A DNA stretch of 16,455 bases, taken from contig JAGRBY010000097.1 of the NCBI GenBank assembly GCA_020433835.1, forward strand, positions 1-16,455, in the 5' to 3' direction. The notes under the pieces were generated by a model. That model ran no database searches. It was given only the letters and a program-made list of their open reading frames with translations, and was not told the origin of the DNA. Shown in pieces: positions 15,158 through 16,455 of the stretch (position 1 is its first letter; every line of letters starts with the position of its first letter). The DNA comes from Anaerolineae bacterium. Its GTDB lineage: Bacteria; Chloroflexota; Anaerolineae; 4572-78; J111. The translations under genes were made by a program, and so were the position numbers.

Positions 15158-16455
15158 ATGACAAAAAACAATAGCACAATTTTAATTGTAGATGATGAAC
15201 CAGTTGGACGCGATGCTCTAGAAATGTTGTTAACTGCTCAAGGATACAATTTGGCGTTTGCTGGAAACGGTATAGAAACTTTATCCAAAGCAGCAGAACT
15301 TACTCCTGATTTGATCCTCTTAGATGTGATGATGCCAGATATGGATGGCTATGAGGTCTGTCGTCGATTGCGTTCCGATCCTTTATTAGCTGAGGTACCC
15401 ATTATTATGGTTACAGCACTTGATGACCGGGATTCTCGGTTGACTGGAATCGAGGCTGGTGCAGACGATTTTGTCTCTAAACCCTTTAATCGAACTGAGT
15501 TGCGTACTCGTGTGAAAACTGTAACACGACTTAATCGTTTTAGACGACTGTTAGCCGAGCGTAAAAAATTTGAATGGGTAGTTGAACAAGCTGATGATGG
15601 TTATTTGATCATTAATAACAAAGGTGAAATTAGCTATCTCAATCAACAGGCTCGTCTCTATCTTAATCTTTCTCCTGATCAGAGTGAAATTATTACTAAA
15701 ACTTTTCAAGAATTAGTGCAAGAGCAATACCGCTGCGAGCCCCAGAAAGCGTGGGCAAATCTTTATACAATACGGCAAATTGCTTCTCAAGAACCATCGG
15801 CCCGCTACCTAGTTCGGCCAGAGACGGCTATAGCAGGTACTTTTTGGCTACACGTGGATATGTTGCGCGTTGACCAACCCATCTCTGCTAATGGGAAAAC
15901 AGCTGGAGGATCAGATTGGTTAATTCGGTTGCGAGATGTCACTGAACAAATGGTATTACAGCGTACTAAATGGGAGTTTCAATCTATGGTTGCTCACAAA
16001 CTCCGTACTCCACTAATACCAATGTTAAATAGTCTGGAACTGCTGACTCTACGTGCCCCTCATTTAAGTAATGAGGAAACTGTTGAATTTGCTCACATAG
16101 CTCTTACAGGCGTTAAGCAGCTTCGTAATGAAGTTGATGATGTACTACAGTATATGGACGCTACTGGCTTATCCAAGCCCAATTCTACTGATAGATTCGT
16201 GCTGTCCCAACTTTATCCTATTGTTAATGCTATCTGTACTGATTTAGAAATAAATCTATTACCTATGCATAACTTTGAAGAATTAATACATAATACATCG
16301 GCTCTTTTTATTTCAAAGCAAGCGATGGAATTAATTTTGAGAGAGATTATAGAAAATGCTAAAAAGTTTCATCCACGAAGGGCACCCGTAGTAGCAATTT
16401 ATGCTTCTTACTTATCACCCCATCAATTTAGCGTTCAGATTGCTGATAATGGTTT
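15158..16455 (+). CDS. Hybrid sensor histidine kinase, REC-PAS-HisKA-HATPase (cut by right edge)
   Basis: About 432 codons are open to the window end, starting at ATG 15158 with AAAGG at 15144-15148, nine bases upstream. The receiver domain (residues 6-125) is canonical: Asp12/Asp13, Asp56 (LILLDVMMPDMDGYEV), Thr86 (IIMVTAL) and Lys108 (DDFVSKPF). A PAS-like domain follows at about 145-265 (FEWVVEQADDGYLIINNKGE). The HisKA H-box is VAHKLRTPL with His280, so the position after His is Lys281 instead of the usual Glu or Asp. The ATPase N-box (LREIIENAKKFHP) is present, and the window ends at the G1 motif (ADNG). No membrane segment is seen. It lies downstream of the first hybrid kinase with 205 bases between them, and the two probably belong to one signalling pathway, though co-transcription is not shown. 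The product is a histidine kinase beyond reasonable doubt; its target is unknown. Confidence 0.9.
   Translation, partial: MTKNNSTILIVDDEPVGRDALEMLLTAQGYNLAFAGNGIETLSKAAELTPDLILLDVMMPDMDGYEVCRRLRSDPLLAEVPIIMVTALDDRDSRLTGIEAGADDFVSKPFNRTELRTRVKTVTRLNRFRRLLAERKKFEWVVEQADDGYLIINNKGEISYLNQQARLYLNLSPDQSEIITKTFQELVQEQYRCEPQKAWANLYTIRQIASQEPSARYLVRPETAIAGTFWLHVDMLRVDQPISANGKTAGGSDWLIRLRDVTEQMVLQRTKWEFQSMVAHKLRTPLIPMLNSLELLTLRAPHLSNEETVEFAHIALTGVKQLRNEVDDVLQYMDATGLSKPNSTDRFVLSQLYPIVNAICTDLEINLLPMHNFEELIHNTSALFISKQAMELILREIIENAKKFHPRRAPVVAIYASYLSPHQFSVQIADNG

Overview
The window looks like a chromosomal segment of a flagellated, AT-rich bacterium, most likely a member of the Chloroflexota. The phylum is inferred from the secreted proteins: Thr/Pro-rich linkers, a DUF5107-like lipoprotein, and a C-terminal domain with the motifs GLHH.FVEVLDE, GQPV.L.WSDG, SDKISGLGLPG and LTFQR, which I associate with that phylum. 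No rRNA or other marker gene is present to confirm it.

Layout. (1) Positions 1-355, minus strand: the N-terminal part of an IS630-family transposase running off the left edge, clearly more GC-rich than the rest. (2) Positions 502-4626, plus strand: flagellar rod and hook genes flgB, fliK, flgD, a TIGR02530-type flagellar operon protein, and flgE, closed by a good intrinsic terminator (4680-4733). The block flgC-fliE-fliFGHIJ that usually lies between flgB and fliK in this type of cluster is absent. (3) Positions 4777-6620: a second FliK-like protein overlapping by one base (TAATG) a small stand-alone FlhB C-terminal-domain protein. This is probably an auxiliary export-control pair. (4) Positions 6790-12683: two large exported proteins. 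The first is a tandem duplication of a GH-A-like TIM-barrel domain with both candidate catalytic Glu pairs intact. The second is a lipoprotein with a DUF5107/mutarotase-like domain followed by two copies of a 127-residue domain. A related C-terminal domain ends the first protein too, so the neighbours share an accessory module and probably act together on extracellular carbohydrate. (5) Positions 12736-16455: two consecutive soluble receiver-first hybrid histidine kinases, REC-PAS-PAS-HisKA-HATPase and REC-PAS-HisKA-HATPase; the second is cut by the right edge.

How it fits together. FlgD caps and builds the hook made of FlgE, FliK measures its length and acts on FlhB, and FlgB is a proximal rod protein. 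The second FliK/FlhB-C pair suggests a duplicated or modified substrate-specificity switch. The kinases have no membrane segments and are likely cytoplasmic. Each carries an atypical residue at a normally conserved signalling position: Val92 in the receiver of the first, and Lys after the phospho-accepting His in the second. No tRNA, rRNA, CRISPR array or origin was seen, and no gene-free stretch exceeds 300 bases.
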